Numbered from the stretch's first letter, positions 8,075 through 17,639 are shown. The stretch: DNA of 64,000 nucleotides from an uncultured Phocaeicola sp. (GCA_948579315.1 CAPAOL010000008.1:1-64000); one strand, 5' to 3'. Numbers and translations are program-made. The notes: generated by a model from the sequence alone, not told the origin.

Positions 8075-9781
8075 GTGCTGAATATGATAAGTAAGAAATT
8101 GTCAATTGTTCATTGTCAATTGTCCATTATATTGGCTTTTTTGCCTCTGTCTGTTGCATATGCGCAGCAAGATAGTACGTTGAACCGCACTGTGGTGGTA
8201 GAGAATGAGTATAATCCCAATATCATGGATGCCTCAAAGATTAATGTCCTGCCTAGGGTGGAGGAGCCGGCTGTAATGAAGAAAGGCATAGAATATGCTA
8301 CAGCCTTGCGCCCTGTTTCGGCCTGGACGTATGAAAGTATGTCTCCTATAACCCGTGAATGGGCTATGAACCGCGCGAAACGTGGATATGTCCGTGCCGG
8401 ATATGGAAATTATGGGAATGTGGATTTTAAGGCTGGGTATCTGTGGGATATCACCGGAAAGGACCGTCTGAAAGTCGGGGTATCTCTGGATGGCATGAAC
8501 GGAAAGCTGAAGCATTGGAATGCTGAGGATTGGAAATCACGTTTTTATTCTACTGAGTTCCGTTTGGACTATTCTCATGATTTCAGCAAGGTAACTTTGA
8601 ATTTAGGTGGCGGCCTGCAATCACAAGTGTTTAACTATATGCCTGATTCCGAAATGCATACGGCTTCTGCCAGAGCTACTGATAAACAGCATCATACTTT
8701 AGGCGATTTTCACATAGGTGTTTCTTCCAGAGATGAATCGCTTCCTTTGCAATTCACTTTGCAGACCGGATTGAAGTATTTTGGTATCAAATATCCGCTG
8801 GATTATTCAGGCAATGCATCTACAGGTAAGGAGAAGATTGTCCACACTGAAGGAGATGTATGGGGCAAGCTGGATAATGAGCAACGGGTAGGCATCCGTT
8901 TCGAGATGGATAACCTGTTTTATTCTTCGGACAGTTTAATGGGCAACTATACTTCACTGGGTTTGAATCCTTATTATATGTTGGAAAGTGATGACTGGCG
9001 GGTCCGTGTCGGTGCTCATGTGGATTGGCAGTCGGGAGAGGACAGTGGTATTGATGTGTCTCCTGACGTGAAAGCCGAATACTTGTTCTCGGAGAGTTAT
9101 GTGCTTTATTTACATGCGCTGGGAGGGCGTGAACTGAATGATTATCGCCGGTTGAATGCTTTTTCACCTTATTGGTCTTTAAACGCCCGGATGCCTTCTA
9201 CCTATGTGCCACTGAATGCTACATTGGGTTTTAAAGCATCTCCGGTAAATGGTTTGTGGTTTAATGTCTTTGGTGGATATCGGATCAGTAAAGATGAGTT
9301 GTTTTGCAATCTGGTGGATGCGGACGGGTATTATTTTACTCATTTCTTGCAGGATAAAGCGAAAACCGCGTATGGAGGTGCTGAATTGAAATACGGTTAT
9401 AAGGACTGGTTTGACGCTTCATTGAAAGGTACATTTTATAGCTGGAAGACAGACAATGAAAATGAAGAGCTGTATTTAGTGACCAAGCCCAAGTTTGAAT
9501 TGAATTTCTATGCTGAGGCTAAGGTTTTTGAAGGATTGAAGGTTAATTTGGGCTATGAATATGTACAGCGGAAAGAATATGTGATAGAAGAAGGGAATAG
9601 CAGCAAGGATTTTGGTTTGGGCAATATCAGCAATTTGAGTGTGGGAGCCAGTTATACTTTCCTGAAAGATCTGTCTGTTTTTGGGCGTGTGAATAATCTG
9701 TTGAATAAACAATATTATTATGAGTACGGCTATCCTGCTGAAAAACTGAATGTTCTAGCCGGGCTTTCTTTGGCTTTTTAG
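8075..9781 (+). CDS. Outer-membrane beta-barrel protein (TonB-dependent-receptor-like)
   Basis: This 568-residue protein has a signal peptide ending VAYAQQ, then a short periplasmic linker with LNRTVVVENEYNPNIMDASKI. A long series of amphipathic beta strands runs to the C-terminus, ending YEYGYPAEKLNVLAGLSLAF with a terminal Phe as in outer-membrane barrels. The segment LSVFGRVNNLLNKQYYYEYG is typical of TonB-dependent receptors, but there is no obvious plug domain, so active transport is not shown. The start is uncertain: an ATG at 8084 (MISKKL) is as good as the TTG/ATG upstream. The signal-peptide codons overlap a CAATTG-rich intergenic-type repeat. It pairs with the upstream TPR gene. Confidence 0.78.
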   Translation: MLNMISKKLSIVHCQLSIILAFLPLSVAYAQQDSTLNRTVVVENEYNPNIMDASKINVLPRVEEPAVMKKGIEYATALRPVSAWTYESMSPITREWAMNRAKRGYVRAGYGNYGNVDFKAGYLWDITGKDRLKVGVSLDGMNGKLKHWNAEDWKSRFYSTEFRLDYSHDFSKVTLNLGGGLQSQVFNYMPDSEMHTASARATDKQHHTLGDFHIGVSSRDESLPLQFTLQTGLKYFGIKYPLDYSGNASTGKEKIVHTEGDVWGKLDNEQRVGIRFEMDNLFYSSDSLMGNYTSLGLNPYYMLESDDWRVRVGAHVDWQSGEDSGIDVSPDVKAEYLFSESYVLYLHALGGRELNDYRRLNAFSPYWSLNARMPSTYVPLNATLGFKASPVNGLWFNVFGGYRISKDELFCNLVDADGYYFTHFLQDKAKTAYGGAELKYGYKDWFDASLKGTFYSWKTDNENEELYLVTKPKFELNFYAEAKVFEGLKVNLGYEYVQRKEYVIEEGNSSKDFGLGNISNLSVGASYTFLKDLSVFGRVNNLLNKQYYYEYGYPAEKLNVLAGLSLAF

Positions 9782-9813
9782 TTAAATAGGCACTCGGAAA
9801 GGACTTTTTTAAG

Positions 9814-9863
9814 AAAAAAAAGCAGAAACATACCTTATTATATAGGTGTGCTTCTGCTTTTTT
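9814..9863. terminator. Strong bidirectional terminator before topA
   Basis: A-rich left flank, then AGCAGAA near 9821-9827 pairs with TTCTGCT near 9852-9858, extended by ACCT/AGGT pairs, with a run of Ts on the right and As on the left. It closes the Nudix-TPR-barrel transcription unit. Confidence 0.8.
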
Positions 9864-9865
9864 TC

Positions 9866-9873
9866 TACTTTTG
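9866..9873 (+). promoter_or_regulatory. -7 element (TACTTTTG) upstream of topA
   Basis: TACTTTTG matches TAnnTTTG and sits between the terminator and the topA ATG at 9903. The -33 element would overlap the terminator stem. Confidence 0.5.
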
Positions 9874-9902
9874 CCCCAAAATAAAATGGAATACATAGTA
9901 TT

Positions 9903-12341
9903 ATGCAAAAAAATCTAGTAATAGTTGAGTCACCCGCCAAGGCTAAAACCATTGAGAAATTCTTGGGCAATGATTATAAAGTCCTTTCCAGTTACGGGCA
10001 TATCCGGGATTTGAAAAAGAAGGAGTTTAGTATCGATGTAGAGAATGGGTTTGAGCCGACTTACGAGATACCGGCAGATAAAAAGAAATTGGTAGCCGAA
10101 TTGAAAGCGGAGGCAAAGAAAGCTGATATGGTATGGCTTGCATCCGATGAGGACCGTGAAGGAGAAGCTATTTCATGGCACTTGTTTGAAGTCTTGGGGC
10201 TGGACCCTGAGAAGACCAAGCGCATTGTATTCCACGAGATAACCAAAACAGCGATACTAAAGGCCATCGAAAATCCGCGTGACATTGATGTGAATCTGGT
10301 AAATGCCCAGCAGGCACGCCGTATTCTGGATAGAATTGTAGGTTTTGAACTCTCACCGGTATTGTGGAAGAAGGTAAAGCCTGCTCTTTCTGCCGGACGT
10401 GTGCAATCTGTTGCCGTTCGTTTGATTGTGGAACGTGAACGTGAGGTGCATGCTTTTGTCAGTGAGCCGTCTTATCGCGTTACAGCAGTGTTTGAAGTAC
10501 CTGATGTCGATGGAAATGAAGTTGAAGTGAAAGCGGAATTGTCCAACCGTTTCAAGACCAAGGAAGAAGCACAGGCTTTCCTTGAAACTTGTAAGGATGC
10601 GCAGTTCTCTATTGAAGATATAACAACCCGCCCTGTGAAGAAATCGCCGGCGGCACCGTTTACTACTTCTACGTTGCAGCAGGAAGCTGCCCGTAAGTTG
10701 GGATTTACAGTAGCGCAGACCATGATGGTGGCACAGCGTCTGTATGAAAACGGACAAATTACCTATATGCGTACGGATTCGGTGAACCTTTCGGACCTGG
10801 CTTTGAATACCAGCAAGCAGACTATCTTGTCCCTGATGGGAGAAAGATACGTCAAAGTCCGTAAGTTTGCCACCAAGACTAAAGGAGCACAGGAAGCGCA
10901 TGAGGCTATCCGTCCTACCTATATGGAGAATGAAACGGTGAACGGAACCGGTCAGGAACAGAAATTGTATGAACTGATCTGGAAACGTACCATCGCTTCA
11001 CAGATGGCAGATGCGGAGCTGGAGAAAACAACGGCTACTATTGTAATCAGCAACAGTAGCGAGAAATTTATCGCTACCGGCGAGGTGATTACTTTTGACG
11101 GTTTCCTGCGTGTATACAAGGAATCATACGATGATGACAATGAGCAGGAAGACGAGGGCCGTCTGTTGCCGCCTCTGAGCAAAGGGGAAAAACTGATAAG
11201 AAAAGAAATCCTGGCGACTCAGCGCTTTACCCAATGTCCGCCCCGTTATACGGAAGCCAGCCTGGTACGCAAACTGGAAGAGTTGGGCATCGGTCGTCCA
11301 TCTACATATGCACCTACCATTTCTACTGTGCAGCAACGCGGTTATGTAGAAAAAGGAAACAGTGAAGGTGTGAAACGCCCGTATGATATCTTGAAACTGA
11401 AAGGCGGCAAGATTACGGAAACTACCAAGACAGAGATGACGGGAAATGAAAAGGCCAAGTTGTTGCCTACTGATACCGGTATCGTGGTAAACGATTTCCT
11501 GATGGAATACTTTCCTGAAATCATGGACTTTAACTTTACAGCGAATGTGGAGAAAGAGTTCGATGAAGTGGCGGAAGGAGAAAAGGAATGGACTGGCATG
11601 ATGGACAGTTTCTATAAAGGCTTCCATCCGTTGGTAGATAAGACCATTCACTCTAAGACTGAGCATAAGGTGGGTGAAAGGGTATTGGGAACAGATCCTG
11701 TAAGCGGTAAGCCGGTATCGGTTAAGATCGGTCGTTTCGGTCCGGTTATTCAGATTGGTACTGCCGATGATGAGGAAAAACCGCGTTTTGCGCAGTTGAC
11801 AAAGGGATTGTCGATGGAAACCATTACGTTGGAAGAAGCATTGGATGCGTTCAAGCTTCCCCGTACGTTGGGGGATTATGACGGCCATACGGTAACGGTA
11901 GGAGTAGGGCGTTTCGGACCATACGTGCGCTATGACAAACTGTTTGTTTCTATTCCTAAAGGAACGGATCCGATGGAGATTTCTTTGGATGAGGCGGTAG
12001 AGTTGATCAAGAATAAGATAGAAGCGCAGGAGAAGAAGTTTATTAAAGTATTCGATGCTGACCCTGATATGCAGGTCTTGAACGGACGTTACGGCCCATA
12101 CATCAGTTATCAGAAAAAGAATTATAAGATTCCTGAGAATGTAGAACCGGCAGATTTAAGTCTGGAGGCTTGTTTTAAGGTGATTGAATTGCAGAAAAGC
12201 AAGGCGGAAACGCGTAAAACGAAAGCGGCTTCAAGAAACAGGGGAACCGTGAATATGGAAGAGGAGTCCGAAAAGCCCGAAGAATCCGCAAAAAGTAAGG
12301 CGGCTTCCAAGGTAAAGGGCACTGCAAAAGCAAAAAAATGA
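9903..12341 (+). CDS. topA: DNA topoisomerase I
   Basis: This 812-residue type IA topoisomerase relaxes negatively supercoiled DNA by single-strand passage. The N-terminal Toprim domain opens NLVIVESPAKAKTIEKFLG and carries the acidic motif SDEDREGEAISWHL near residue 82. The catalytic Tyr is in ITYMRTDSVNLS (about Y288). The central IGRPSTYAPTISTVQQRGYV block is also present. The C-terminus has repeated GRFGP/GRYGPY-type segments (such as IGRFGPVIQIG and NGRYGPYISYQKK) instead of classical four-Cys zinc fingers, as usual in Bacteroidetes. It ends in a Lys/Ala-rich tail. Its stop overlaps the aroK start (ATGA), so translation is coupled. Confidence 0.97.
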   Translation: MQKNLVIVESPAKAKTIEKFLGNDYKVLSSYGHIRDLKKKEFSIDVENGFEPTYEIPADKKKLVAELKAEAKKADMVWLASDEDREGEAISWHLFEVLGLDPEKTKRIVFHEITKTAILKAIENPRDIDVNLVNAQQARRILDRIVGFELSPVLWKKVKPALSAGRVQSVAVRLIVEREREVHAFVSEPSYRVTAVFEVPDVDGNEVEVKAELSNRFKTKEEAQAFLETCKDAQFSIEDITTRPVKKSPAAPFTTSTLQQEAARKLGFTVAQTMMVAQRLYENGQITYMRTDSVNLSDLALNTSKQTILSLMGERYVKVRKFATKTKGAQEAHEAIRPTYMENETVNGTGQEQKLYELIWKRTIASQMADAELEKTTATIVISNSSEKFIATGEVITFDGFLRVYKESYDDDNEQEDEGRLLPPLSKGEKLIRKEILATQRFTQCPPRYTEASLVRKLEELGIGRPSTYAPTISTVQQRGYVEKGNSEGVKRPYDILKLKGGKITETTKTEMTGNEKAKLLPTDTGIVVNDFLMEYFPEIMDFNFTANVEKEFDEVAEGEKEWTGMMDSFYKGFHPLVDKTIHSKTEHKVGERVLGTDPVSGKPVSVKIGRFGPVIQIGTADDEEKPRFAQLTKGLSMETITLEEALDAFKLPRTLGDYDGHTVTVGVGRFGPYVRYDKLFVSIPKGTDPMEISLDEAVELIKNKIEAQEKKFIKVFDADPDMQVLNGRYGPYISYQKKNYKIPENVEPADLSLEACFKVIELQKSKAETRKTKAASRNRGTVNMEEESEKPEESAKSKAASKVKGTAKAKK

Positions 12342-12865
12342 CACGTATATTTTTAATAGGATATATGGGCGCGGGCAAAACGACTCTAGGTAAGGCGTTT
12401 GCCCGTGAAATGAGTCTGAATTTCATTGATTTGGACTGGTTTATCGAGGAACGTTTCCATAAAACCGTTCAACAGCTGTTCTTGGAACGCGGAGAAGACG
12501 GATTCCGGGAACTGGAACGGAAAATGTTGCACGAAGTGGCCGAGTTTGAAGATGTGGTTGTTTCGACCGGTGGAGGAACACCTTGTTTTTTTGATAACAT
12601 GGAGTATATGAATGATTGCGGTGATACGGTGTTTCTGGATGTGGAACCTGCCGTATTGTTCCGCCGTCTGAGAGTGGCCAAGCAGCAACGTCCATTGTTA
12701 GCAAATAAAAGTGATGAGGAACTGATGGATTTTATCTGTGAGGCGTTACAGAAAAGACATCCGTTTTATTCAAAGGCGAAACATCTGTTTAAGGCTGATG
12801 AGCTGGAGGATAAAAGACAAATTCAAGCCTCTGTTGACAGCTTGAGAAAGAAATTGAATAAATAA
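12338..12865 (+). CDS. aroK: Shikimate kinase
   Basis: This 175-residue enzyme phosphorylates shikimate at O3 with ATP in the chorismate (aromatic amino acid) pathway. The Walker A loop GYMGAGKT is at residues 8-15, the shikimate-binding DLDWFIE around 31-37 (D33), R57 is in GFRELE, and the STGGGTP loop is near 77-82. All family motifs are present and the length is normal. It overlaps topA by four bases. It lies 41 bp before speA. Confidence 0.96.
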   Translation: MTRIFLIGYMGAGKTTLGKAFAREMSLNFIDLDWFIEERFHKTVQQLFLERGEDGFRELERKMLHEVAEFEDVVVSTGGGTPCFFDNMEYMNDCGDTVFLDVEPAVLFRRLRVAKQQRPLLANKSDEELMDFICEALQKRHPFYSKAKHLFKADELEDKRQIQASVDSLRKKLNK

Positions 12866-12906
12866 TTATATATAGTAAAATACACACTCTTTGTACAGAA
12901 GAAGAA

Positions 12907-14799
12907 ATGAGAAAATGGCGTATTGAAGATTCGGAAGAACTCTACAACATAACAGGGTGGGGAACTTCGTACTTTGGTATCAATGACAAAGGTCATGTAG
13001 TGGTAACTCCTCGTAAGGACGGCGTTGAGGTCGATTTGAAAGAGTTGGTCGATGAGTTGCAATTGCGGGATGTGGCAGCTCCTATGCTGGTCCGTTTTCC
13101 GGATATTCTGGATAATCGTATTGAAAAAATCGCGAACTGCTTTAAGCAGGCATCTGATGAGTATGGGTATAAGGCCCAGAATTTTATCATTTATCCTATC
13201 AAGGTAAATCAGATGCGTCCTGTAGTGGAAGAAATCATCAGTCATGGAAAGAAATTCAATTTGGGACTGGAAGCCGGTTCCAAACCTGAACTTCATGCGG
13301 TGATAGCTGTGAATACAGATTCGGATTCATTGATTATCTGTAACGGATATAAGGACGAAAGTTATATCGAGCTGGCTCTGCTGGCACAGAAGATGGGGAA
13401 ACGCATTTTCTTGGTAGTGGAGAAAATGAATGAATTACGCCTGATAGCCAAAATGGCAAAGCAGCTGAATGTGCGTCCTAACATAGGTATCCGCATTAAG
13501 CTGGCTTCTTCGGGAAGTGGTAAATGGGAAGATAGCGGAGGAGATGCCAGTAAGTTTGGCTTGACATCCAGTGAATTGCTGGAAGCGCTTGATTTTCTGG
13601 AAAAGAAAGACATGAAGGACTGTCTGAAACTGATTCATTTTCATATAGGCAGCCAGGTGACTAAAATACGCCGTATCAAGACAGCTCTGCGTGAGGCATC
13701 GCAATTCTATGTGCAGTTGCATGTGATGGGATTTAATGTGGAATTTGTGGATATCGGCGGCGGTTTGGGTGTGGATTACGACGGAACTCGTTCTGCCAAT
13801 AGTGAAAGCAGTGTGAACTACTCTATTCAGGAGTATGTGAATGACTCTATCTCTACACTGGTGGATGCCAGTGACAAGAATGGAATTCCTCATCCGAATA
13901 TTATTACCGAAAGCGGACGTTCACTGACCGCCCATCACTCCGTGCTGATTTTCGAGGTGCTGGAAACGGCGACTCTGCCCGAAATGGATGAGGATTTCGA
14001 AGTGGGTGAAAATGATCATGAACTGGTACATGAACTTTATGAGATATGGGATAATCTGAATCAGAGCCGTATGGTGGAGGCTTGGCACGATGCACAGCAG
14101 ATACGTGAGGAAGCACTTGATTTATTCAGCCACGGTATTGTGGATTTGAAGACCCGTGCCCAGATAGAGCGTCTGTACTGGTCGGTGACCCGTGAGATCA
14201 ATCAGATTGCTTCGGGGCTGAAACATGCGCCCGATGAGTTCCGCAAACTGGACAAACTGCTGGCTGATAAATATTTTTGTAATTTCTCGTTGTTCCAGTC
14301 GTTGCCGGACTCGTGGGCGATAGATCAGATATTCCCTATCATGCCTATCCAGCGTCTGGATGAGAAGCCCGACAGAAATGCTACCTTGCAGGATATCACT
14401 TGTGATTCGGATGGAAAGATTGCCAATTTTATCTCTACCCGTTATGTATCGCATGACCTGCCGGTACATTCGTTGAAGGGAAAAGACGCTTATTATATAG
14501 GTGTATTTTTGGTTGGTGCTTATCAGGAGATTCTGGGTGATATGCACAATTTGTTTGGAGATACCAATGCGGTGCATGTTACGGTGGATGACAAAGGGTA
14601 TTCTATTGATCAGGTAATTGATGGTGAAACGGTGGCCGAGGTTTTGGATTATGTACAATATAACCCGAAGAAACTGGTGCGTACACTGGAAACCTGGGTG
14701 ACCAAATCAGTGAAGGAAGGAAGAATTTCTGTAGAGGAAGGAAAAGAATTCCTCTCTAATTATCGTTCCGGGTTGTACGGATATACTTATTTGGAATAA
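12907..14799 (+). CDS. speA: Biosynthetic arginine decarboxylase
   Basis: This 630-residue PLP enzyme converts arginine to agmatine, the first step of the agmatine route to polyamines. It is a fold-III (alanine racemase-like) decarboxylase. The PLP lysine lies in IYPIKVNQM (about K99), and the Gly-rich phosphate-binding segment VDIGGGLGVDYDG and the ITESGRSLTAHHSVLIFE motif are present. The length is that of the biosynthetic E. coli SpeA type. It is followed 4 bp later by argB, an early step of arginine synthesis, which links precursor supply and arginine use. Confidence 0.96.
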   Translation: MRKWRIEDSEELYNITGWGTSYFGINDKGHVVVTPRKDGVEVDLKELVDELQLRDVAAPMLVRFPDILDNRIEKIANCFKQASDEYGYKAQNFIIYPIKVNQMRPVVEEIISHGKKFNLGLEAGSKPELHAVIAVNTDSDSLIICNGYKDESYIELALLAQKMGKRIFLVVEKMNELRLIAKMAKQLNVRPNIGIRIKLASSGSGKWEDSGGDASKFGLTSSELLEALDFLEKKDMKDCLKLIHFHIGSQVTKIRRIKTALREASQFYVQLHVMGFNVEFVDIGGGLGVDYDGTRSANSESSVNYSIQEYVNDSISTLVDASDKNGIPHPNIITESGRSLTAHHSVLIFEVLETATLPEMDEDFEVGENDHELVHELYEIWDNLNQSRMVEAWHDAQQIREEALDLFSHGIVDLKTRAQIERLYWSVTREINQIASGLKHAPDEFRKLDKLLADKYFCNFSLFQSLPDSWAIDQIFPIMPIQRLDEKPDRNATLQDITCDSDGKIANFISTRYVSHDLPVHSLKGKDAYYIGVFLVGAYQEILGDMHNLFGDTNAVHVTVDDKGYSIDQVIDGETVAEVLDYVQYNPKKLVRTLETWVTKSVKEGRISVEEGKEFLSNYRSGLYGYTYLE

Positions 14800-14803
14800 T
14801 AGT

Positions 14804-15577
14804 ATGAAAGAGAAACTGACTATCATAAAAGTAGGTGGAAAAATTGTAGAGGAAGAGTCTACACTTAATCAGTTGTTGGCTGATTTCTCTGCTATAGAAG
14901 GTTATAAGTTGTTGGTACACGGTGGCGGGCGCTCTGCTACCAGACTGGCGGCACAACTAGGGATTGAAAGCAAGATGGTGAATGGCCGCCGCATTACGGA
15001 TGCAGAAACGCTGAAAGTGGTAACCATGGTATATGGCGGACTGGTGAACAAGAATATTGTAGCCGGCCTTCAGGCAAAAGGTGTGAATGCCATTGGACTG
15101 ACCGGAGCCGATATGAATGTGATCCGTTCGGTAAAGCGTCCGGTAAAAGACGTGGACTATGGCTTTGTTGGTGATGTGGAGAAAGTAAATGCCGGTTTCC
15201 TGGCGACATTGATCCGTCAGGGCATTGTGCCTGTTATGGCTCCATTGACCCATGACGGTAAAGGAAGCATGCTGAATACCAATGCTGATACCATTGCCGG
15301 AGAAACCGCCAAAGCATTGGCGTCCTTGTTTGATGTGACATTGGTTTATTGCTTTGAGAAAAAGGGCGTATTGCGTGACGAAAATGATGATGACAGTGTA
15401 ATTCCTGTCATTACTCCTGAAGAGTTTAAAGAATTTGTAGCGCAAGGCATTATTCAAGGAGGGATGATTCCCAAGCTGGAAAATTCTTTTTCTGCCATTG
15501 ATGCAGGAGTCAGTCAGGTGGTAATAACCTTAGCATCAGCCATTAATGAAGGAAGTGGAACCGTAATCAAAAAATAA
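14804..15577 (+). CDS. argB: Acetylglutamate kinase
   Basis: This 257-residue amino-acid kinase phosphorylates N-acetylglutamate in the ornithine/arginine pathway. In Bacteroidetes the natural substrate may be the N-succinyl form, which sequence alone does not decide. The N-terminal nucleotide-binding IIKVGGKIVE, the VHGGGRSATRLA loop, NTNADTIAGETAKAL and the terminal GTVIKK are all typical. It lacks the N-terminal extension of arginine-inhibited forms. It is the last gene of the topA-aroK-speA-argB run and is followed by a hairpin. Confidence 0.95.
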   Translation: MKEKLTIIKVGGKIVEEESTLNQLLADFSAIEGYKLLVHGGGRSATRLAAQLGIESKMVNGRRITDAETLKVVTMVYGGLVNKNIVAGLQAKGVNAIGLTGADMNVIRSVKRPVKDVDYGFVGDVEKVNAGFLATLIRQGIVPVMAPLTHDGKGSMLNTNADTIAGETAKALASLFDVTLVYCFEKKGVLRDENDDDSVIPVITPEEFKEFVAQGIIQGGMIPKLENSFSAIDAGVSQVVITLASAINEGSGTVIKK

Positions 15578-15592
15578 TTCAAAAAAAACAGG

Positions 15593-15624
15593 CGGGTGAG
15601 TGTAACTTTAGTGTAACTCACCCG
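15593..15624. terminator. Hairpin between argB and the sigma-factor gene
   Basis: CGGGTGAGT at 15593-15601 pairs perfectly with ACTCACCCG at 15616-15624. The A-run is on the left (15580-15588) and there is no T-tract on the right, so it is a weak plus-strand terminator. It may instead be a leader structure for the sigma-factor gene that starts at 15641. Confidence 0.45.
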
Positions 15625-15640
15625 TCATTATTACAGAGCA

Positions 15641-16150
15641 ATGCGAGAGATCAGTTTCCGAAACGATATTCTGCCCCTGAAAGACAAACTCTACAGGTTG
15701 GCGCTTCGTATTACGCTGAATAGTGCTGAAGCGGAGGATGTGGTGCAGGATACGATGATCAGGGTATGGAACAAGCGGGATGAATGGCCGCAGTTTGAAT
15801 CCATCGAGGCATATTGCCTGACCATTGCTCGTAACTTGGCAATTGACCGCAGCCAGAAGATGGAAGCACAGAATTTGCAACTGACCTCTGAAGTGCGGGA
15901 GATGCCTGATACATTGACGCCTTATGACCGGTTGGCGCAGAACGAACAAATGCAGTTGGTTCACCGTCTGGTCAATGAGCTTCCCGAAAGACAGCGTACA
16001 ATTATGCAGTTGAGGGATGTGGAAGGAAAGAGTTATAAAGAGATTGCAGATATTCTGCAGATTACGGAAGAACAGGTGAAAGTAACCCTTTTCCGTGCCC
16101 GGCAGAAGATAAAACAAAGATACACTGAAATAGAGGATTATGGATTATAA
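15641..16150 (+). CDS. ECF-type sigma-70 family RNA polymerase sigma factor
   Basis: This 169-residue protein has the two domains of an extracytoplasmic-function sigma factor. Region 2 covers about 8-78, with AEDVVQDTMIRVWNKRDEWP and YCLTIARNLAIDR. Region 4 covers about 105-155, with LPERQRTIMQLRDVEGKSYKEIA and ITEEQVKVTLFRARQKIKQ. It directs RNA polymerase to alternative promoters. The overlapping downstream gene encodes a one-TM protein of the expected anti-sigma layout. The target regulon is unknown; there is no SusC/SusD pair next to it. Confidence 0.92.
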   Translation: MREISFRNDILPLKDKLYRLALRITLNSAEAEDVVQDTMIRVWNKRDEWPQFESIEAYCLTIARNLAIDRSQKMEAQNLQLTSEVREMPDTLTPYDRLAQNEQMQLVHRLVNELPERQRTIMQLRDVEGKSYKEIADILQITEEQVKVTLFRARQKIKQRYTEIEDYGL

Positions 16151-16619
16151 ATATATTGAACAGCTTTTGGAACGTTATTGGAATTGCGAAACTTCATTGG
16201 AAGAAGAGCAAATACTACGTTCATTCTTTCGTCAGAAGGAAGTGCCTGCTCATTTACTCCGTTACAAGCAGTTGTTTGCTTATCAGGATGTGGAGAAGGA
16301 GAAAGGTTTGGGCGATGATTTTGATACCAGAATCCTGACCCGGATAGAAAGACCGGTGGTAAAAGCGCAACGTCTGACTATGCGTACGCGCTTTATGCCT
16401 CTGTTTAAAGCGGCTGCAATGATTGCCGTGTTGTTTCTTATGGGTACAGTGATGCAACACGCTATGGAAGGCGGTGATAGTGATACGGTATCGGTACACG
16501 ATGAGTATCAGGATTCTACTACCGATCCCCAAGTGGCATACGAACCTGTATTGCCTACAGATACGGTGACAAAGATTACCGCTGAGGATACCGGTACAGG
16601 GACAGGGAAAACAAATTAG
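16140..16619 (+). CDS. Single-pass membrane protein, possible anti-sigma factor
   Basis: This 159-residue protein overlaps the sigma-factor gene by 11 bp. The N-terminal cytoplasmic part (about 1-85) contains YIEQLLERYWNCETSLEEEQ, a helical opening often seen in Bacteroidetes membrane proteins paired with ECF sigma factors. One TM segment follows (about 92-107, FKAAAMIAVLFLMGTVM), then a short Asp/Thr-rich outer tail. The translational coupling and topology suggest that it holds the sigma factor at the membrane. No classical zinc-binding anti-sigma motif is present, so the role is inferred. Confidence 0.7.
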   Translation: MDYKYIEQLLERYWNCETSLEEEQILRSFFRQKEVPAHLLRYKQLFAYQDVEKEKGLGDDFDTRILTRIERPVVKAQRLTMRTRFMPLFKAAAMIAVLFLMGTVMQHAMEGGDSDTVSVHDEYQDSTTDPQVAYEPVLPTDTVTKITAEDTGTGTGKTN

Positions 16620-16738
16620 AACATTTTCATTTGCTTTTATATAAATATGATAGTTAGTGCTTATTAAAACAACTTTTTAATTCGAGGCTGTGAAGTTTCA
16701 ATTCTCTCAAATTTTAAATTAACTAACTAAATAATTTT

Positions 16739-16772
16739 AAAAAGGATTACCGCGTGAGCAGTAATCCTTTTT
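16739..16772. terminator. Bidirectional terminator between convergent genes
   Basis: AAAGGATTAC at 16741-16750 pairs perfectly with GTAATCCTTT at 16761-16770, flanked by As on the left and Ts on the right. It serves the sigma/anti-sigma unit and the convergent GIN-domain gene. The rest of 16620-16816 holds nothing else I recognise. Confidence 0.85.
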
Positions 16773-16816
16773 TGCTTGGTAGATAATTTAATGTAAAGAG
16801 AGAGTTATGAAATGAG

Positions 16817-17548
16817 TTATTTGCTCTTAACGCTTCCGATTCCGGATTTTTTTAGTCCGGTAACCCGAGGGTCACCGTAGTAGTTTACACTTCCTACTCC
16901 CTGGGCACTGATATTTATCGTCCCGGATGCATAACAAGAAACACTTCCCACACCGTTTTGTTCAACTACCACATCAGAAACAATCATGTCTTTTGCTTTC
17001 AGGCTGCCTACTCCTTCCAAATAATATGTCGCATGACCGGCCTGCCCCTTTAAATTGATACTTCCTACTCCTTCTTGGGATACTTTGATGGAACGTGCCA
17101 TTAATGCATTTGCTTCAATACTCCCCACACCTTCGGCACTGATAGAAAGATCTGTTACTTTCACGCTGTCTTTCAGATAAATACTTCCTACACCTCTTTG
17201 CTTGATATTGCATAAAACCGGACTGGTAATTGAGATATTGATTTTTGAACTTTTGAAGTTTTTGAATTTGTCTTTATCCATACTGATACTCAGCGTACTG
17301 TCTTTGACCATGACAATGAGTTGGGGGATGTAATTATCCGGACCGTCGGCTTCTACTTTGGTCGCATTCCCTTGAGTAAAGACAATGTTGGCAGGTGCTT
17401 TGTTCTCTATCTTATTGAAAGGAGTTACGCTATATTTTTTGGTCATTTTACTCTTGCTGGGTTTCGGGCCTGATGATATGTGGAAACAGCCTGTCATCAT
17501 TGTGATTGTCAGAAAAAGACTGAAAAAATAAATAGTTTTTGTTCTCAT
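16817..17548 (-). CDS. GIN-domain (DUF2807) lipoprotein
   Basis: This protein is about 243 residues long. The signal sequence MRTKTIYFFSLFLTITMMTGC has a lipobox Cys at residue 21. A head-GIN/DUF2807 right-handed beta-helix-like domain follows, marked by repeated GVGS turns (RGVGSIYLK, EGVGSIEAN, EGVGSINLK, EGVGSLKAK, NGVGSVSCY, QGVGSVNYY, SGIGSVKSK). It is probably anchored in the outer or inner membrane facing the periplasm or surface. Function is unknown. The ORF is open 56 codons further upstream, but that part lacks a signal peptide and runs into the divergent gene's promoter, so the start at 17548 is preferred. Confidence 0.85.
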   Translation of the reverse strand: MRTKTIYFFSLFLTITMMTGCFHISSGPKPSKSKMTKKYSVTPFNKIENKAPANIVFTQGNATKVEADGPDNYIPQLIVMVKDSTLSISMDKDKFKNFKSSKINISITSPVLCNIKQRGVGSIYLKDSVKVTDLSISAEGVGSIEANALMARSIKVSQEGVGSINLKGQAGHATYYLEGVGSLKAKDMIVSDVVVEQNGVGSVSCYASGTINISAQGVGSVNYYGDPRVTGLKKSGIGSVKSK

Positions 17549-17639
17549 GGTAATATATATATTTAATTGGTTTCTGTTAATTAGACGGTGAAGATTCCTG
17601 GAAAGTTGCAAATCTCTGCCTTTTTTTATTGGAAAGCTG

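Noticed and set aside
15593..15624. Riboswitch upstream of the sigma-factor gene
   Set aside because: Only one perfect hairpin is present. There is no conserved aptamer-like arrangement, and the space between genes is only 63 bp.
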